DNA of 64,000 nucleotides from Planctomycetia bacterium (GCA_030527205.1 JAUNBG010000012.1:1-64000); one strand, 5' to 3'. Counted from the stretch's first letter, positions 17,858 to 27,803 are shown. Numbers and translations: made by a program. The notes: generated by a model not told the origin, from the sequence alone.

Positions 17858-20254
17858 TTAATGAAGGTCAACTTTATCGTTCCTATCGGCTTCGATAAAA
17901 CTTTTGCGAGTCGGCATTTGTTCCAATCGACGAAAATATTGTTGAATCGTTGCTTCATATGTTGGCATTGGTTGCGAAAATCGGTTGTTTCGATCAGATT
18001 TTTGATCCCATTTTGGCAATTCTCCCCAATTTTCAAAAGGAACAGAATTTTTGAATTCCGAGGAAAATGAAGAAGTTTGCTTTTCGAAAGAACTTAAAAC
18101 GTTTCCGGCTTCCGAAGGTTGAGTTCCGGAATCTGAATCATTTGGAGAAACAGACGCGTCTGAATTCTGCTGCAAATAAGAGTTATTCAAATGTTTGTTT
18201 TTTTCGCTCAACAGAAGATCGGAATGCGACTGTCCGCGATTTTGAACGGATTCATTCGGGATTCCAACATTTGTATTTTTCGTTTTCACAGGACTTTGAG
18301 TTGATGTTTGGGACTCTGCAGGGGATTGAGATTGGTTTGGATGATCGCGATTCAACGATTGAACCAAATCGTCTTGATTTAATAAAAGAGTTTGATTGGC
18401 TATCGGATCGTTAAAGTTTGAGGCAGAATGTTTCGAAAGGGTTGAATTTTCTGAAATTAAATCCTTCGCTTTTGAAGAGTCGACAAGAATCAATAAACTT
18501 AACAAAGGGTCGAGATCGCTAAAATGTTGCGTCGATAAAGATTGCATTAAGTTGATTTGGGTCTGTTGTTTTTGAATCGCTTTTCCAAGCCAGTTTTGAG
18601 AAATAAGCGCTATTGTTTCGTTCAAGTTTTCGATTGATTCGTTCATTATATCTGAAAAAGTTGCCGAAACGGATTCGGTTTGAAATGTCGGAACTCCCAA
18701 TTTATGAACTTCTTCGCTTAAAAAAGCATTGAAGGCGCAATGATCAAATGTCAGTAAACCGTTCGACCAATCGTTGTAATTTGAAATAAGTTCTTTAATG
18801 CTGTTTCGCAATGATTTGTTTTCGTCTAAAGCTTTTTTTGACAAAGTTAAAACATTTTGTCCAGAATGACTTTTCAGAAGTTTGAACAAGCGTTTTAAAA
18901 TGTCCGTTTGTTGATTGATTAAGAGAGTTCGCTGATTTTTTAATTGACCGATTTGACGCAAAAGATCGAATTGTTCGGCAAATTCAGTTAAAAGGTTCAA
19001 TTCTGATTCAAATAAAGATTTATTCTTTTGCAATTCCATTTTTGAAAAAGACGATTGATTCTGACGATATAATCCGCCCAATAAATTGTTCATTTCTTGA
19101 GAAAAAAGTCGATCATTCTCTCTAAATTGAAGAAAATTCTTAATTTGCGAATTCAAAAGAATGAAATAAAAGTCGTTTATGAATTTTGAATGATTCATGT
19201 TTTGAATCATTCTTGTCGATATGGTTTCGAGACCGTTATTCGGCTGTTCCCATAAATGAGCGATTTCATTTTGACCGTCGATTAAAATTTGCATTTTTTG
19301 CGAAGAAAAATTGTTCTCAACAAAAGAAAGTCGCTCCAATTGAGTTTGTTTTAGTTGACAAATACAGCTTAACTGTTCACAGAAATGATTTAATAAAACA
19401 AAAATATCATTTTCCGAAATCTGGACATCATTTAACGGATTGATTGACGAAAAAGCGTCGATCATTTGAGATTTAGTGTTTGTCGGAATATTATGAAAAT
19501 CGTTCAGAAGCCCCGATTCATCGTTTTCGATCTTTTTATTATTGGATGAACAAGAATCTGATAATCGCGATGAATAATTGGAAATGTTTTGAAAATCATT
19601 CCAAAAGAGACGAGTTTCTTTTGGAAAAAAAAGAGAGCAAATCACAAAAAGAGTTAAAGCAAAAATGAGTTGACGAATTCGTTTTCGTCCGTTTAATGAC
19701 TTTGTAATACAATGACCAAGTTTCCGTTTCTCTTGAGAGTTCAACCATTCATTGGCCAATAAAATTGTTTGACATTCCAATGATGTCAATTGATTCGCCT
19801 TGCGCAATTTGGACGAAAAATCAAGAGCTCCAACGAGCATTCCTTCTTGCGACGGAACGCTCTTTGATAACAATTTGATTATATCTTTTCGGTTAAAACT
19901 CTTTTTTGATATACGCAATAACAAGAGAATAACATAAGAGAATAAAAGAATAAGATAACCCAACAACAAATAGTTTGACGTTATAACGAAATCGTTACAG
20001 GAAACAGGTTTCGCGCTCAATGATCCGTCTGTTGTTAAGGAAATTGGAGTTCCAAAATCCAGACTTTTCAAATGAGTTAAATATAAACAAAAATTGGCCA
20101 GACAATTTTCAAATAAAGGGGCAAATGAATAGAGCAGAATAATTCCCGACGAGCAAAAACCAAAAAAAGAAAAGAAACGACAAAACTCAACAAAAATCAA
20201 ACGAATAAAAAAATAACGTCGCAAAGAATCAATGGAATGAAGAAACTGTTTCAT
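17858..20254 (-). CDS. Hypothetical membrane protein with long Gln/Ser/Asn-rich region
   Basis: A 798-residue protein I do not recognise. ATG at 20254. Hydrophobic segments are seen at about residues 17-50, 88-112 and 190-210 (IRQLIFALTLFVICSLFF). After the third lies a long, mostly helical region rich in Q, N and S with probable coiled coils, e.g. LRQIGQLKNQRTLLINQQTD. The last 180 residues look disordered. The N-terminal membrane layout followed by a large helical region is reminiscent of DUF4175-type proteins, but I cannot confirm this. It is a single gene; the 3' end abuts the AT-rich region after family-2 copy B. Confidence 0.6.
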   Translation of the reverse strand: MKQFLHSIDSLRRYFFIRLIFVEFCRFFSFFGFCSSGIILLYSFAPLFENCLANFCLYLTHLKSLDFGTPISLTTDGSLSAKPVSCNDFVITSNYLLLGYLILLFSYVILLLLRISKKSFNRKDIIKLLSKSVPSQEGMLVGALDFSSKLRKANQLTSLECQTILLANEWLNSQEKRKLGHCITKSLNGRKRIRQLIFALTLFVICSLFFPKETRLFWNDFQNISNYSSRLSDSCSSNNKKIENDESGLLNDFHNIPTNTKSQMIDAFSSINPLNDVQISENDIFVLLNHFCEQLSCICQLKQTQLERLSFVENNFSSQKMQILIDGQNEIAHLWEQPNNGLETISTRMIQNMNHSKFINDFYFILLNSQIKNFLQFRENDRLFSQEMNNLLGGLYRQNQSSFSKMELQKNKSLFESELNLLTEFAEQFDLLRQIGQLKNQRTLLINQQTDILKRLFKLLKSHSGQNVLTLSKKALDENKSLRNSIKELISNYNDWSNGLLTFDHCAFNAFLSEEVHKLGVPTFQTESVSATFSDIMNESIENLNETIALISQNWLGKAIQKQQTQINLMQSLSTQHFSDLDPLLSLLILVDSSKAKDLISENSTLSKHSASNFNDPIANQTLLLNQDDLVQSLNRDHPNQSQSPAESQTSTQSPVKTKNTNVGIPNESVQNRGQSHSDLLLSEKNKHLNNSYLQQNSDASVSPNDSDSGTQPSEAGNVLSSFEKQTSSFSSEFKNSVPFENWGELPKWDQKSDRNNRFSQPMPTYEATIQQYFRRLEQMPTRKSFIEADRNDKVDLH

Positions 20255-20482
20255 CTTTTCAACTCAAATGGATAAAATCGCGGCTTCTGTCTTTATGAAC
20301 CAAATCAAAGTTTTGTGTCGTTGCCCTTATTATATTCAAGTCGTTTGAAAAGTCCTGATTCTCAAGTTTTTAAGTTCGGCAATAAAAAGCAAACAGGAGA
20401 ACAATTCGAAAACAGAGGCTCTTCGCGTCTCCAAGGCAATCGGTTTGATAAGACTCCCAAGAGCCAACGGATTGAATCGGAA

Positions 20483-20950
20483 TCAAAAACTTGCCATTTC
20501 TCCTGCCGAATAGTTTAAAAGTTCCTGAAATGTTATTGAATTCAAGAATTCCAGACGCTTTTGTTCCGCTTTTTCAAAAAGTATCTTTAAAAGAGATTGA
20601 GTTTGCGACAAAGAATTCGAGGTTTGGGGAGACATTTTTTTCTGGTCATTGTTTTGTTTTTCTTGCAAAATATTGGTTGAACAGGAATCCCAATCGTCCA
20701 TTAAAGAACAAATCAAGCCAAGAGTAATTTCATCCGGCTTGGGAATCAAATAATAACCGCCAATTGAACCGCGAACCGCTGCAACAATTCCAACGCGACG
20801 AAGTTTGAAAAGAATTTGAACCAAAAACGACTCGGGAATTTTATGTTTAACAGCAATTTTTTTCATGCGAAGCGGCAAATCAATTTTGGAATTTCGAGCC
20901 AGTTCCAAAACGGCCAAACAGGCATATTCCGATTTTGCGGATATTCTCAT
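20483..20950 (-). CDS. Rrf2 family transcriptional regulator
   Basis: A 155-residue Rrf2-type regulator. The N-terminal winged helix is clear (MRISAKSEYACLAVLELAR, KHKIPESFLVQILFKLRRVG, AVRGSIGGYYLIPKPDEITL). IscR/NsrR/RsrR-type members carry three spaced cysteines for an Fe-S cluster in the following loop. Here only two are seen (ICSLMDDWDSCST), so cluster binding by the standard mode is doubtful. A Q/S/N-rich linker and a C-terminal helix complete it. ATG at 20950. It is the next gene upstream of the 798-residue membrane protein on the same strand, but 228 bp away. Target unknown. Confidence 0.88.
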   Translation of the reverse strand: MRISAKSEYACLAVLELARNSKIDLPLRMKKIAVKHKIPESFLVQILFKLRRVGIVAAVRGSIGGYYLIPKPDEITLGLICSLMDDWDSCSTNILQEKQNNDQKKMSPQTSNSLSQTQSLLKILFEKAEQKRLEFLNSITFQELLNYSAGEMASF

Positions 20951-21194
20951 ACAAGGAATGTTCCAAAAAAAGAAAAAAGTATCTGGTTTTATTTCCTGAA
21001 TATTATTATACTAAAGTTAATGCTTTTCTCAAGCGAATTGATTACTTTTCCTGGTTGCATTGAAACAATGGACCGATTGAACCTGTTTTTGCAAAAAAAT
21101 GATTTTAAAGAGCGTCAACCAGAAATAAGTCGACGCTTCATTGAATGACATTCTTGTTTGTTAAAATTGTTTTGTTATATTCATAATATAATAT

Positions 21195-21305
21195 AAGAAA
21201 TTCCCCCAAAACAGATTTTTCAACAAACATATTTGGATAAAGTCGCTAAAACTCGTTTTTGCGGACGAGACATCCGCGTTCCAAAGGGGTTTTTAAAACT
21301 TCCTT
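21195..21305 (+). repeat. Family-1 repeat, left end decayed
   Basis: Arm TTTTTCAACAAACATATTTG, then AAAGTCGCTAAAAC, core GCGGACGAGACATCCGCG and right end GGGGTTTTTAAAACTTCCTT are intact. The left terminal repeat is hard to recognise (AAGAAATTCCCCCAAAAC). It lies in the 529-bp gap between the Rrf2 and rhamnulokinase genes, which otherwise shows nothing. Confidence 0.75.
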
Positions 21306-21479
21306 GAAGTCATTTCATAATCGAGACTCATATCATATGCAACAGGCTTGAATATCAACCAAGTTATGAAATCGCTTCAGAATATTTCCAGAACTTTCTT
21401 ATGATTTTGATAAACGACATTTTCGATTAATAGTTTTGCGAAATTCTTGATTATATTGTTAACATTTTGAAAGGTTATT

Positions 21480-22985
21480 ATGAAAAAATCATATCTCGCA
21501 ATCGATATGGGCGCCTCAAGCGGTCGACATGTTGTCGGACATTTTGATGGGAAACATCTCGAATTGGAAGAACTTTATCGTTATGAAAATGGTCCGATCG
21601 AAATGCAGAACTCCTATTTTTGGAATCTTCCTGGACTTTGGTCTCATGTTCAAAAAGGATTGACCGCAGTCGGTTCGAAATATGGTTCTTCGCTTTGCAG
21701 TATCGGCGTTGATACCTGGGGGGTTGATTTCGCTTTTTTGGGCAGAAACAACGAACTTTTGGGAAATCCTTATTGCTATCGCGATCCTCGAACCGACGGA
21801 GCAATGGAAAAAGCTTTCGCAATTTTTCCGCGAGATCAAATTTTTGCGAATACCGGATTGCAATTTATGCAGTTTAATTCTCTTTATCAGCTTTTGGTAA
21901 TGAAAGAACAAAATTCGCCGATACTTGAAATGGCGGAACGTTTTTTGATGATTCCCGACTTGTTTCATTGGCTTTTGTCGGGGATTCCCTGCAATGAGTT
22001 TACGAATTCAACAACGACTCAATGTTTTGACCCCCAAAAAAACGATTGGGCGTTTTCAATGCTCGAAAAATTTGGAATACCGACCTCGATTTTCAAAAAA
22101 ACTTCTGTGCCCGGAACTATTTTGGGACCGCTTCAGTCGTCTTTGGCTCAACAAAGCGGAATTCTTTCTGCCAATGTTGTTTTGCCTGGAACTCATGATA
22201 CAGCAAGCGCCGTTATGGCGGTTCCAACAGCGAGTCCAGTCGGCTCGACCGATTGGGCTTATATCAGTTTGGGAACCTGGGCGCTTATGGGAATCGAATC
22301 AACGCAACCGTTCGTTAATGAAACCGTTTCCGCTTTTAATTTTACAAACGAAGGGGGCGTCGGAGGAACAATTCGAATTCTTAAGAATATCTGCGGACTT
22401 TGGCTGTTGCAGGAATGTCGTCGCATTTGGAATCAGCAGGGACTTAAGACAATTTCCGGTCAACCTTTGGATTGGGAAGATTTGAATCAATGGACAGCCG
22501 CGGCAACGCCGTTGGTCAGTTTTATCGATCCAGACGCAAGAGAATTTCTTTCGCCGACCGATATGCCCCAAGCAATTCGCCAATTTGCGGCTCAAACAGA
22601 TCAGACGGTTCCGCAGTCGGAAGGGGCAATACTTCGAACCGCTTTGGACAGCATTGCTTTAAAATTCCGCCAGGTTCTTGAAATGTGCGAAAAAATCAGC
22701 GGTCAAAAAATCAAAACGATTCATATTGTCGGCGGGGGAACGAAGAATTGTCTTTTGTGTCAGGCCGCCGCCAATGCGACCGGTTGTCGCGTTATAACGG
22801 GTCCCATTGAGGCGACAGCAATCGGAAATATTATGATGCAGGCGGTCGCTTCGGGCGATATCGGAAATATAACGGAGGCTCGTCAAGTTATTCGCAACAG
22901 TTTCGATGTTATCGAATATGAACCGCAGCATATTGCAGAATGGAATGAAGCCTATGAAAAATTCTGTTCTATTTTGAAAAAATGA
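21480..22985 (+). CDS. rhaB: Rhamnulokinase
   Basis: A 501-residue FGGY-family sugar kinase that phosphorylates L-rhamnulose to L-rhamnulose 1-phosphate in the cytoplasm. The N-terminal ATP/phosphate loop is YLAIDMGASSGRHVVGHFDG; the ASSGR form is characteristic of RhaB rather than xylulose or glycerol kinases. Other family signatures are GVDTWGVDFAFLG, GTHDTASAVMAVP, and the C-terminal IHIVGGGTKNCLLCQAAANA. ATG at 21480 with AAGG ten bases upstream. RhaA, RhaD and a transporter are not adjacent, so the pathway is scattered. Rhamnose is common in algal and bacterial polysaccharides, fitting the GH genes near the window end. Confidence 0.93.
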   Translation: MKKSYLAIDMGASSGRHVVGHFDGKHLELEELYRYENGPIEMQNSYFWNLPGLWSHVQKGLTAVGSKYGSSLCSIGVDTWGVDFAFLGRNNELLGNPYCYRDPRTDGAMEKAFAIFPRDQIFANTGLQFMQFNSLYQLLVMKEQNSPILEMAERFLMIPDLFHWLLSGIPCNEFTNSTTTQCFDPQKNDWAFSMLEKFGIPTSIFKKTSVPGTILGPLQSSLAQQSGILSANVVLPGTHDTASAVMAVPTASPVGSTDWAYISLGTWALMGIESTQPFVNETVSAFNFTNEGGVGGTIRILKNICGLWLLQECRRIWNQQGLKTISGQPLDWEDLNQWTAAATPLVSFIDPDAREFLSPTDMPQAIRQFAAQTDQTVPQSEGAILRTALDSIALKFRQVLEMCEKISGQKIKTIHIVGGGTKNCLLCQAAANATGCRVITGPIEATAIGNIMMQAVASGDIGNITEARQVIRNSFDVIEYEPQHIAEWNEAYEKFCSILKK

Positions 22986-23147
22986 CTTTTCCTAACTGAT
23001 TTTGGAATTCCCTTGTTATTCTTTGAGATTGCTCGTTGTTCGCTGTCTCAACGACGGGTTTGATTTTCATGCCGGGCTCAATTGTCGCGATTAATTGCCG
23101 GGCTTATCAATCAAAGTTCAAGGGGGTTCAAGATATCTGAGTACAAA

Positions 23148-24206
23148 ATGCTTTATAAAAACGTTTTTGTCGAAGCGTTTTCGCATACGCTTCCTGAAGA
23201 AGTTATAACAACAGAAGAGTTAGAACGCAGTTTGACTCCGCTTTATGAGCGATTGAAATTGCCGTTCGGTCGTTTGGAATTAATGACAGGAATCAAAGAG
23301 CGTCGTTTATGGAAATCGGGGACTCTTCCTGGAGATCAAAGCGTTCAAACGGTTGAACGATTGATTGAAAAAACGGGAATTGATCGCGAATCGATTGGCG
23401 CCTTTATTCATGCTTCTGTTTGTCGCGATTATCAAGAGCCGGCAACCGCTTGTTCTGTTCATGATCGACTGCGACTTTCACAGAACTGCGCTATTTTTGA
23501 TATATCGAACGCCTGTCTTGGCATTTTGACAGGAATGACTCAAATTGCCAATATGATCGAATTAGGACAAATAGAAGCGGGAATTGTCGTCGGAACGGAA
23601 AATTCGCGGACTCTTTTGGAAACGACAATTCCTCAGATCAACGGCGATCTTTCTTTAACCCGAAAATCAATAAAAACGATCTTTGCGACCTTGACAATCG
23701 GTTCTGGAAGCGCTGCCGTTCTTTTAACCAATGAAAAACGAACGCGAACGGGCAATCGATTGCTGGGAGGAGTTGTCCAGGCCAATACGAAACAGTCTCA
23801 TTTATGCCGCAGCGAACTTGATGTTTCAGCAGGCGGCAAAGGAAATGGTCAGTTTATGAGGACGGATTCGGAAACCTTGCTTCATGAAGGAGTCCAAACA
23901 GCCAAGGCGGCTTTTCAACGTTTTTGTCCGTTACTTCAATGGAATTCTGACTCAATTGCGCGAACTTTTTGTCATCAAGTCGGTAAAGCGCATCAAAACC
24001 TTTTGTTCGAGACGCTGGAAATCAATCCCAACAAGAATTTTGTTACTTTTTCTTATTTGGGAAATACAGGAAGCGCCGCTCTTCCAACAGCAGCGTCAAT
24101 CGGGATCGAATCCGGATTTGTCCAGCCGGGAGAAAACGTCGCTTTATTGGGAATTGGGTCGGGAATTAATTGCGTTATGCTTGGTTTTCAGTTTCAAAAA
24201 AATTGA
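23148..24206 (+). CDS. 3-oxoacyl-ACP synthase III family (FabH/OleA-like)
   Basis: A 352-residue thiolase-fold condensing enzyme from the ATG at 23148; a longer frame begins with TTG at 23082 and lacks support. The catalytic triad is visible: Cys in DISNACLGILTGM, His in CHQVGKAH and Asn in LGNTGSAALP. The latter two and the N-terminal LPEEVITTEELERSL are more like the OleA/long-chain beta-ketoacyl synthase branch than housekeeping FabH. OleA performs head-to-head Claisen condensation of acyl-CoAs. However, no oleB, oleC or oleD follows here, so the role is unsettled. Confidence 0.82.
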   Translation: MLYKNVFVEAFSHTLPEEVITTEELERSLTPLYERLKLPFGRLELMTGIKERRLWKSGTLPGDQSVQTVERLIEKTGIDRESIGAFIHASVCRDYQEPATACSVHDRLRLSQNCAIFDISNACLGILTGMTQIANMIELGQIEAGIVVGTENSRTLLETTIPQINGDLSLTRKSIKTIFATLTIGSGSAAVLLTNEKRTRTGNRLLGGVVQANTKQSHLCRSELDVSAGGKGNGQFMRTDSETLLHEGVQTAKAAFQRFCPLLQWNSDSIARTFCHQVGKAHQNLLFETLEINPNKNFVTFSYLGNTGSAALPTAASIGIESGFVQPGENVALLGIGSGINCVMLGFQFQKN

Positions 24207-24424
24207 GACAGCGTTCGATTCTTGATCTTTATATCAAATTCTGTTTAGGCGAAAAAGCTTTTCCTTGAGTAATCTCCGACAGTCGTTACGGTTTTCAGCG
24301 CAACGCATCGGGGATTTTACCGACTTGAGTTCAAAGCAAAGAAAATTGCGACGTTTTTAAAATGCGTTGTTTTGGCGTTCAAATGGATGTTTTATAAATT
24401 TTTTCTTTTTTTTCAGAAAACCTA

Positions 24425-24452
24425 TTGACGCTTTTTCTTTCGGCTATATAAT
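24425..24452 (+). promoter_or_regulatory. tRNA-Phe promoter
   Basis: TTGACG (24425-24430), 16-nt spacer, TATAAT (24447-24452). It is placed about 50 nt before the tRNA-Phe gene and is the clearest housekeeping promoter on the plus strand of this window. Confidence 0.78.
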
Positions 24453-24500
24453 CTAATTTGTTAATTGGATGTTGATTTTTTCATCCTCAACGAATAATCG

Positions 24501-24574
<74 letters not shown>

Positions 24575-24674
24575 TTTTTTTGTGCGCATTTTTATTATTC
24601 AATTTTCTTCTTGTTTTTTTCGCTTTTCATTAGCGATCTGCACTTTCCTTGATTTTTGTAATGATATTGAAAGT

Positions 24675-24941
24675 TTTCGTGCGGCTTCGCAGCGAAAACG
24701 CCAGGGCGCATTCTTTTTTTAAAACTTCCGATTTTGTTGTTATTTAAATCGATTTAAAACGGCTGTTCCATTTGAAAAAGAGTCATTTTTGTCGTTCGTT
24801 CTGGGAGTTTTTATCCTGTTCGCAGCGCCGCGTGAAAATCTTTTTATGACAGATAATATTCGATTCGTTGTCGCGAAAAGAAAAATCGGCGAAATTACTT
24901 ATTGAAAAATTCCCCGACAAATCAAAAAACTGGGGAAAGTA
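24675..24941 (+). repeat. Family-2 repeat, copy C
   Basis: About 267 bp, colinear with copy B: AGCGAAAACGCCAGGGCGCA, ACTTCCGATTTTGTTGTTAT, GGCTGTTCCATTTGAAAAAG, GGGAGTTTTTATCCTGTTCG, CGCGTGAAAATC, TCGCGAAAAGAAAAATCGGC and AATCAAAAAACTGGGGAAAG. The 5' end can fold as a long hairpin (GTTTTCGTGCG/CGCAGCGAAAAC). It is more diverged than A and B are from each other. The small frame at 24902-25141 starts inside it and is not credible. Confidence 0.8.
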
Positions 24942-25303
24942 TAACTGTTCATGATCTTTTGATAGCGTATTTCTTTAACGAACGTTTTGCTCAAAACTAT
25001 TTCTTTCTTTTTCGAATCCAACGATTACGGATTTTCAACAGACTTGAACCTGATCATTGCTTTATTTTTGATTTTATTATAAGATTATTCGCTTTTATTC
25101 CTTTTTGTATTTTAATTTCTTGTTATAATACGAATGAGTAAAAATTTATCTTGTCGATCATATTAATGATTTTTGGGTCAAAAGAAATTCGCCTGTTTGG
25201 CTATTTTGAATACAACATCGAAGGCGTATTGTCAAATTAACTAATATTCCGAAAATTTGTATCAAAATAACAGCAATGAACATTCAAAACATGATTTTCT
25301 CAA

Positions 25304-26290
25304 ATGGTGACAGTTATGGGATATAAACATTTAAAATTTTCTCCTGATACTCTTTTTCTTATAACAGGCGGCGCTGGCTTCATTGGTTCCAATTTATGTG
25401 AGGCTGTTTTAGACCTTGGTTATCAAGTTCGTTGTTTGGATAATCTTTCGACTGGCAAAACGGAAAACATGGATTCTTTTTCAAAGAATTCCTCTTTTGA
25501 ATTTATTAAGGGCGACATACGCGATCTTGCAACCTGTCAGAAAGTCTGTGAGGGAGTCGATTTCGTTTTGAATCAGGCCGCTTGGGGAAGCGTTCCTCGA
25601 AGTATCGAAATGCCGCTTGAATATAATGGGAATAATATAACTGGAACGCTTAATATGCTTGAAGCTTCGCGGCAAAACAAGGTTAAAAAATTTGTTTACG
25701 CCTCAAGCTCAGCTGTTTATGGCGATGCCCCCATTCTTCCCAAACGAGAAGGAAACGAAGGAAATCTTCTTTCGCCTTACGCCTTAACCAAAAAAGTTGA
25801 CGAAGAGTTTGCAAAATTATATACGAAATTATATGAATTGGATACAATTGGCCTTCGCTATTTTAACGTTTTTGGACGACGTCAGGATCCGGAAGGCGCT
25901 TATGCCGCAGTTATTCCCAAATTCATCAAACAACTTCTGAATAATGAAACTCCGATTATTAATGGAGATGGGACCCATTCTCGCGATTTTACTTATATTG
26001 AAAACGTTGTCGAAGCCAACTTAAAAGCATGCCTTGCCCCTGCGGAAGCATCTGGCGAAGTTTTTAATATTGCTTATGGCGATCAAAATAATTTGCTTTA
26101 TATTTTCCGTGTTTTATGCGAAGAAATGGGCAAACAAAAAAATCCGATTTTTGGACCGGAACGTCCCGGCGATATAAAACATAGCAACGCCGATATCAGC
26201 AAGGCAAAACAACTTCTAAATTATGATCCTGATTACAGTTTTATTGACGGAATCAAACTTGCCATTGATTGGTATCAAAAGAATCTTTAA
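25304..26290 (+). CDS. NAD-dependent sugar-nucleotide epimerase, WbpP/TviC-like
   Basis: A 328-residue extended short-chain dehydrogenase. NAD-binding loop TGGAGFIGSN, active-site Ser in YASSSAVYGD and the catalytic YALTK (Tyr-x-x-x-Lys) are all present. The words NQAAWGSVPRSIEMPLEYN and LRYFNVFGRRQDPEGAYAAV match the UDP-GlcNAc/UDP-GalNAc 4-epimerase branch (WbpP, TviC, Gne) better than GalE. It likely makes sugar nucleotides for a surface polysaccharide. ATG at 25304, with another ATG four codons later; neither has a strong ribosome site. Stands alone downstream of family-2 copy C. Confidence 0.85.
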   Translation: MVTVMGYKHLKFSPDTLFLITGGAGFIGSNLCEAVLDLGYQVRCLDNLSTGKTENMDSFSKNSSFEFIKGDIRDLATCQKVCEGVDFVLNQAAWGSVPRSIEMPLEYNGNNITGTLNMLEASRQNKVKKFVYASSSAVYGDAPILPKREGNEGNLLSPYALTKKVDEEFAKLYTKLYELDTIGLRYFNVFGRRQDPEGAYAAVIPKFIKQLLNNETPIINGDGTHSRDFTYIENVVEANLKACLAPAEASGEVFNIAYGDQNNLLYIFRVLCEEMGKQKNPIFGPERPGDIKHSNADISKAKQLLNYDPDYSFIDGIKLAIDWYQKNL

Positions 26291-26376
26291 TGATTGGCTT
26301 GAAACGGTTGGAATTTTCCTTGATTTTTGATATTGAGAAAAACATTTTGAATTGCGATTGTCCCCGAAAAACTCAT

Positions 26377-26470
26377 AGGAAGTTCTAAAAAACCAGATTT
26401 TTCAACAAACGTATTTCGAAAAAAGTCGTTAAAACTTTTTTTGGCGGGCGAGACGTCCAAGCTCCTGAGG
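26377..26470 (+). repeat. Family-1 repeat, right end lost at a pseudogene
   Basis: Left end AGGAAGTTCTAAAAAACC, arm TTTTTCAACAAACGTATTTC, AAAGTCGTTAAAAC, core GGCGGGCGAGACGTCC, then AAGCTCCTGAGG. At this point the sequence changes to the carbohydrate-active pseudogene, and the right terminal repeat is absent. The junction lies at about 26465-26472. Confidence 0.78.
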
Positions 26471-27015
26471 CGAAACGCTGCACACGGCGAATCGGTACTC
26501 CATCCGAATCCGACCGCCTTATCTTTCGCATCGGGAGGCGTTCCCGGCTTACGGTTCCAAAACGGATTGAAATTGTGACATTGCCCCCCATCGGCAACCT
26601 GATTCAACACGATATTATTCTCTTTCGAGCCGTTGAACTCGCAAATCCCCAGCGACGGCCGACCCCAATGAAGCCCGTCTCACTTTCGGCACAGGCGAAC
26701 GTCAGCGAGCGGGACGGAAACTGTCCCCACGCATGATAATACATTCGGTATTTTTCGTCGTCCAGAAAAACGGTGAACTATTCTGCCCATTTCCCTCCCT
26801 CGGCTGGTCAAAAATAAACGTCAGCTCTTTCCGCTCGGGATGATGACCCCAAAGCTCGACGTTTTCCATTGAAGCGATCAAATGATCGTCGATAAACAGA
26901 TCGCGCGGACTCCCTAAAGGAACCGCTTTTCCGCGTTTAAAACCTCCTGCGCCGCTCCCTTTCCGCTGACCGCCGTCAGCAACGCCGCAAAAAACAACAC
27001 GCAAAACCGTTTCAT
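26465..27015 (-). pseudogene. Decayed, truncated carbohydrate-active enzyme gene
   Basis: The remains of one secreted protein can be read on minus across several frames. A signal peptide starts at ATG 27015 (MKRFCVLFFAALLTAVSG). In another frame follow GSPRDLFIDDHLIASMENVE and LWGHHPERKELTFIFDQP. Then come DDEKYRMYYHAWGQFPSRSL, and finally NQVADGGQCHNFNPFWNRK. Together these match the start of planctomycete five-bladed propeller (GH32/43-like) glycosidase-type proteins. At least three frameshifts break it, and the 3' part is gone where the family-1 repeat begins. The region is more GC-rich than its surroundings, suggesting foreign origin. Confidence 0.78.
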
Positions 27016-27302
27016 TAACCCCTTGTGTTCCTATCGGAAAATTTTTGCAGCTCCTATAAAACTAACCCCCCAAATTATTCAAAGAGAGAAAAAATCGCCT
27101 GTACTTTATGGCATGATCATTTTGCATTATTGGAAAATGCAATTGAGAAATAATTTTCGGAAAATTTCTTAAGAACTATTGCATTTCCTGGCGAAAAAAC
27201 ATAAAATTCAATTAGAGAGATTGCATAAAAGCCAAACCGGTTAAAATCCCTCTTGTCTTGGAAAACAGGACAAGATTTTGATAAATCTCGAAGGATATCA
27301 AT

Positions 27303-27411
27303 CAGGAAGTTCCAAAAACCTGTTTTTGTCAATAAACGTCATTCGTGAACGCCGAAAACCAGTTCAGCGGACAAGACGTCCACGCTCCTGAGGGTTTTTA
27401 GAACCTCCTTG
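27303..27411 (+). repeat. Family-1 TIR repeat, variant subtype
   Basis: About 109 bp: AGGAAGTTCCAAAAACCTG, arm CAATAAACGTCATTCGTGAA, CAGCGGACAAGACGTCC core, right end GAGGGTTTTTAGAACCTCCTT. The CCAAAAACCTG start and GTGAACG arm are shared with the fragment at 4563-4616. The rest of the gap 27016-27803 shows no gene. Confidence 0.82.
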
Positions 27412-27803
27412 TCGAACCCAGAAGCGGCAAGGCAACCTTTGCTTTTTTAATCTGTCCGACATTCCAGGCAGAAACTGAAAAATCAAAGATTTTCAACAGA
27501 TTTGGCAATAATATCCTATTTTTGCAAACTTGAAACAGCAGTCCCAAAGAGATTTCAAATTTTTGTTAAAAAAAATAAGAAACAGATGTTTTGAAACTGC
27601 CGTTTTTCCGATTTTTATCAAAGCAACCCTTGATCCTTTTTTCAAAATTGTTGCAAGATAAGCAAATGATATAAATTGAGAAAAATAATCATTATAAGTA
27701 AAACAGGTTGCAATAAAAACCGTTTTTCATTTTCATTAAATAATCGTTCCCCTTCATTTATTGCAGGGATTCAAATAAATATTGTCGTCATAAAGGAGTA
27801 AGA
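27412..27803. other. Leader region of the large surface protein
   Basis: About 390 bp of AT-rich sequence with no gene. A strong ribosome-binding site AAAGGAG lies at 27793-27799 just before the ATG at 27804. I see no confident promoter pair. Confidence 0.5.

Noticed and set aside
24902-25141. Plus-strand 79-codon frame
   Set aside because: Begins inside family-2 copy C and is Phe/Ile-rich AT-driven sequence.
26287-26610. Minus-strand 107-codon frame as an intact small gene
   Set aside because: It is a chimera: the first half is the broken glycosidase remnant and the second half is a family-1 repeat read in frame.
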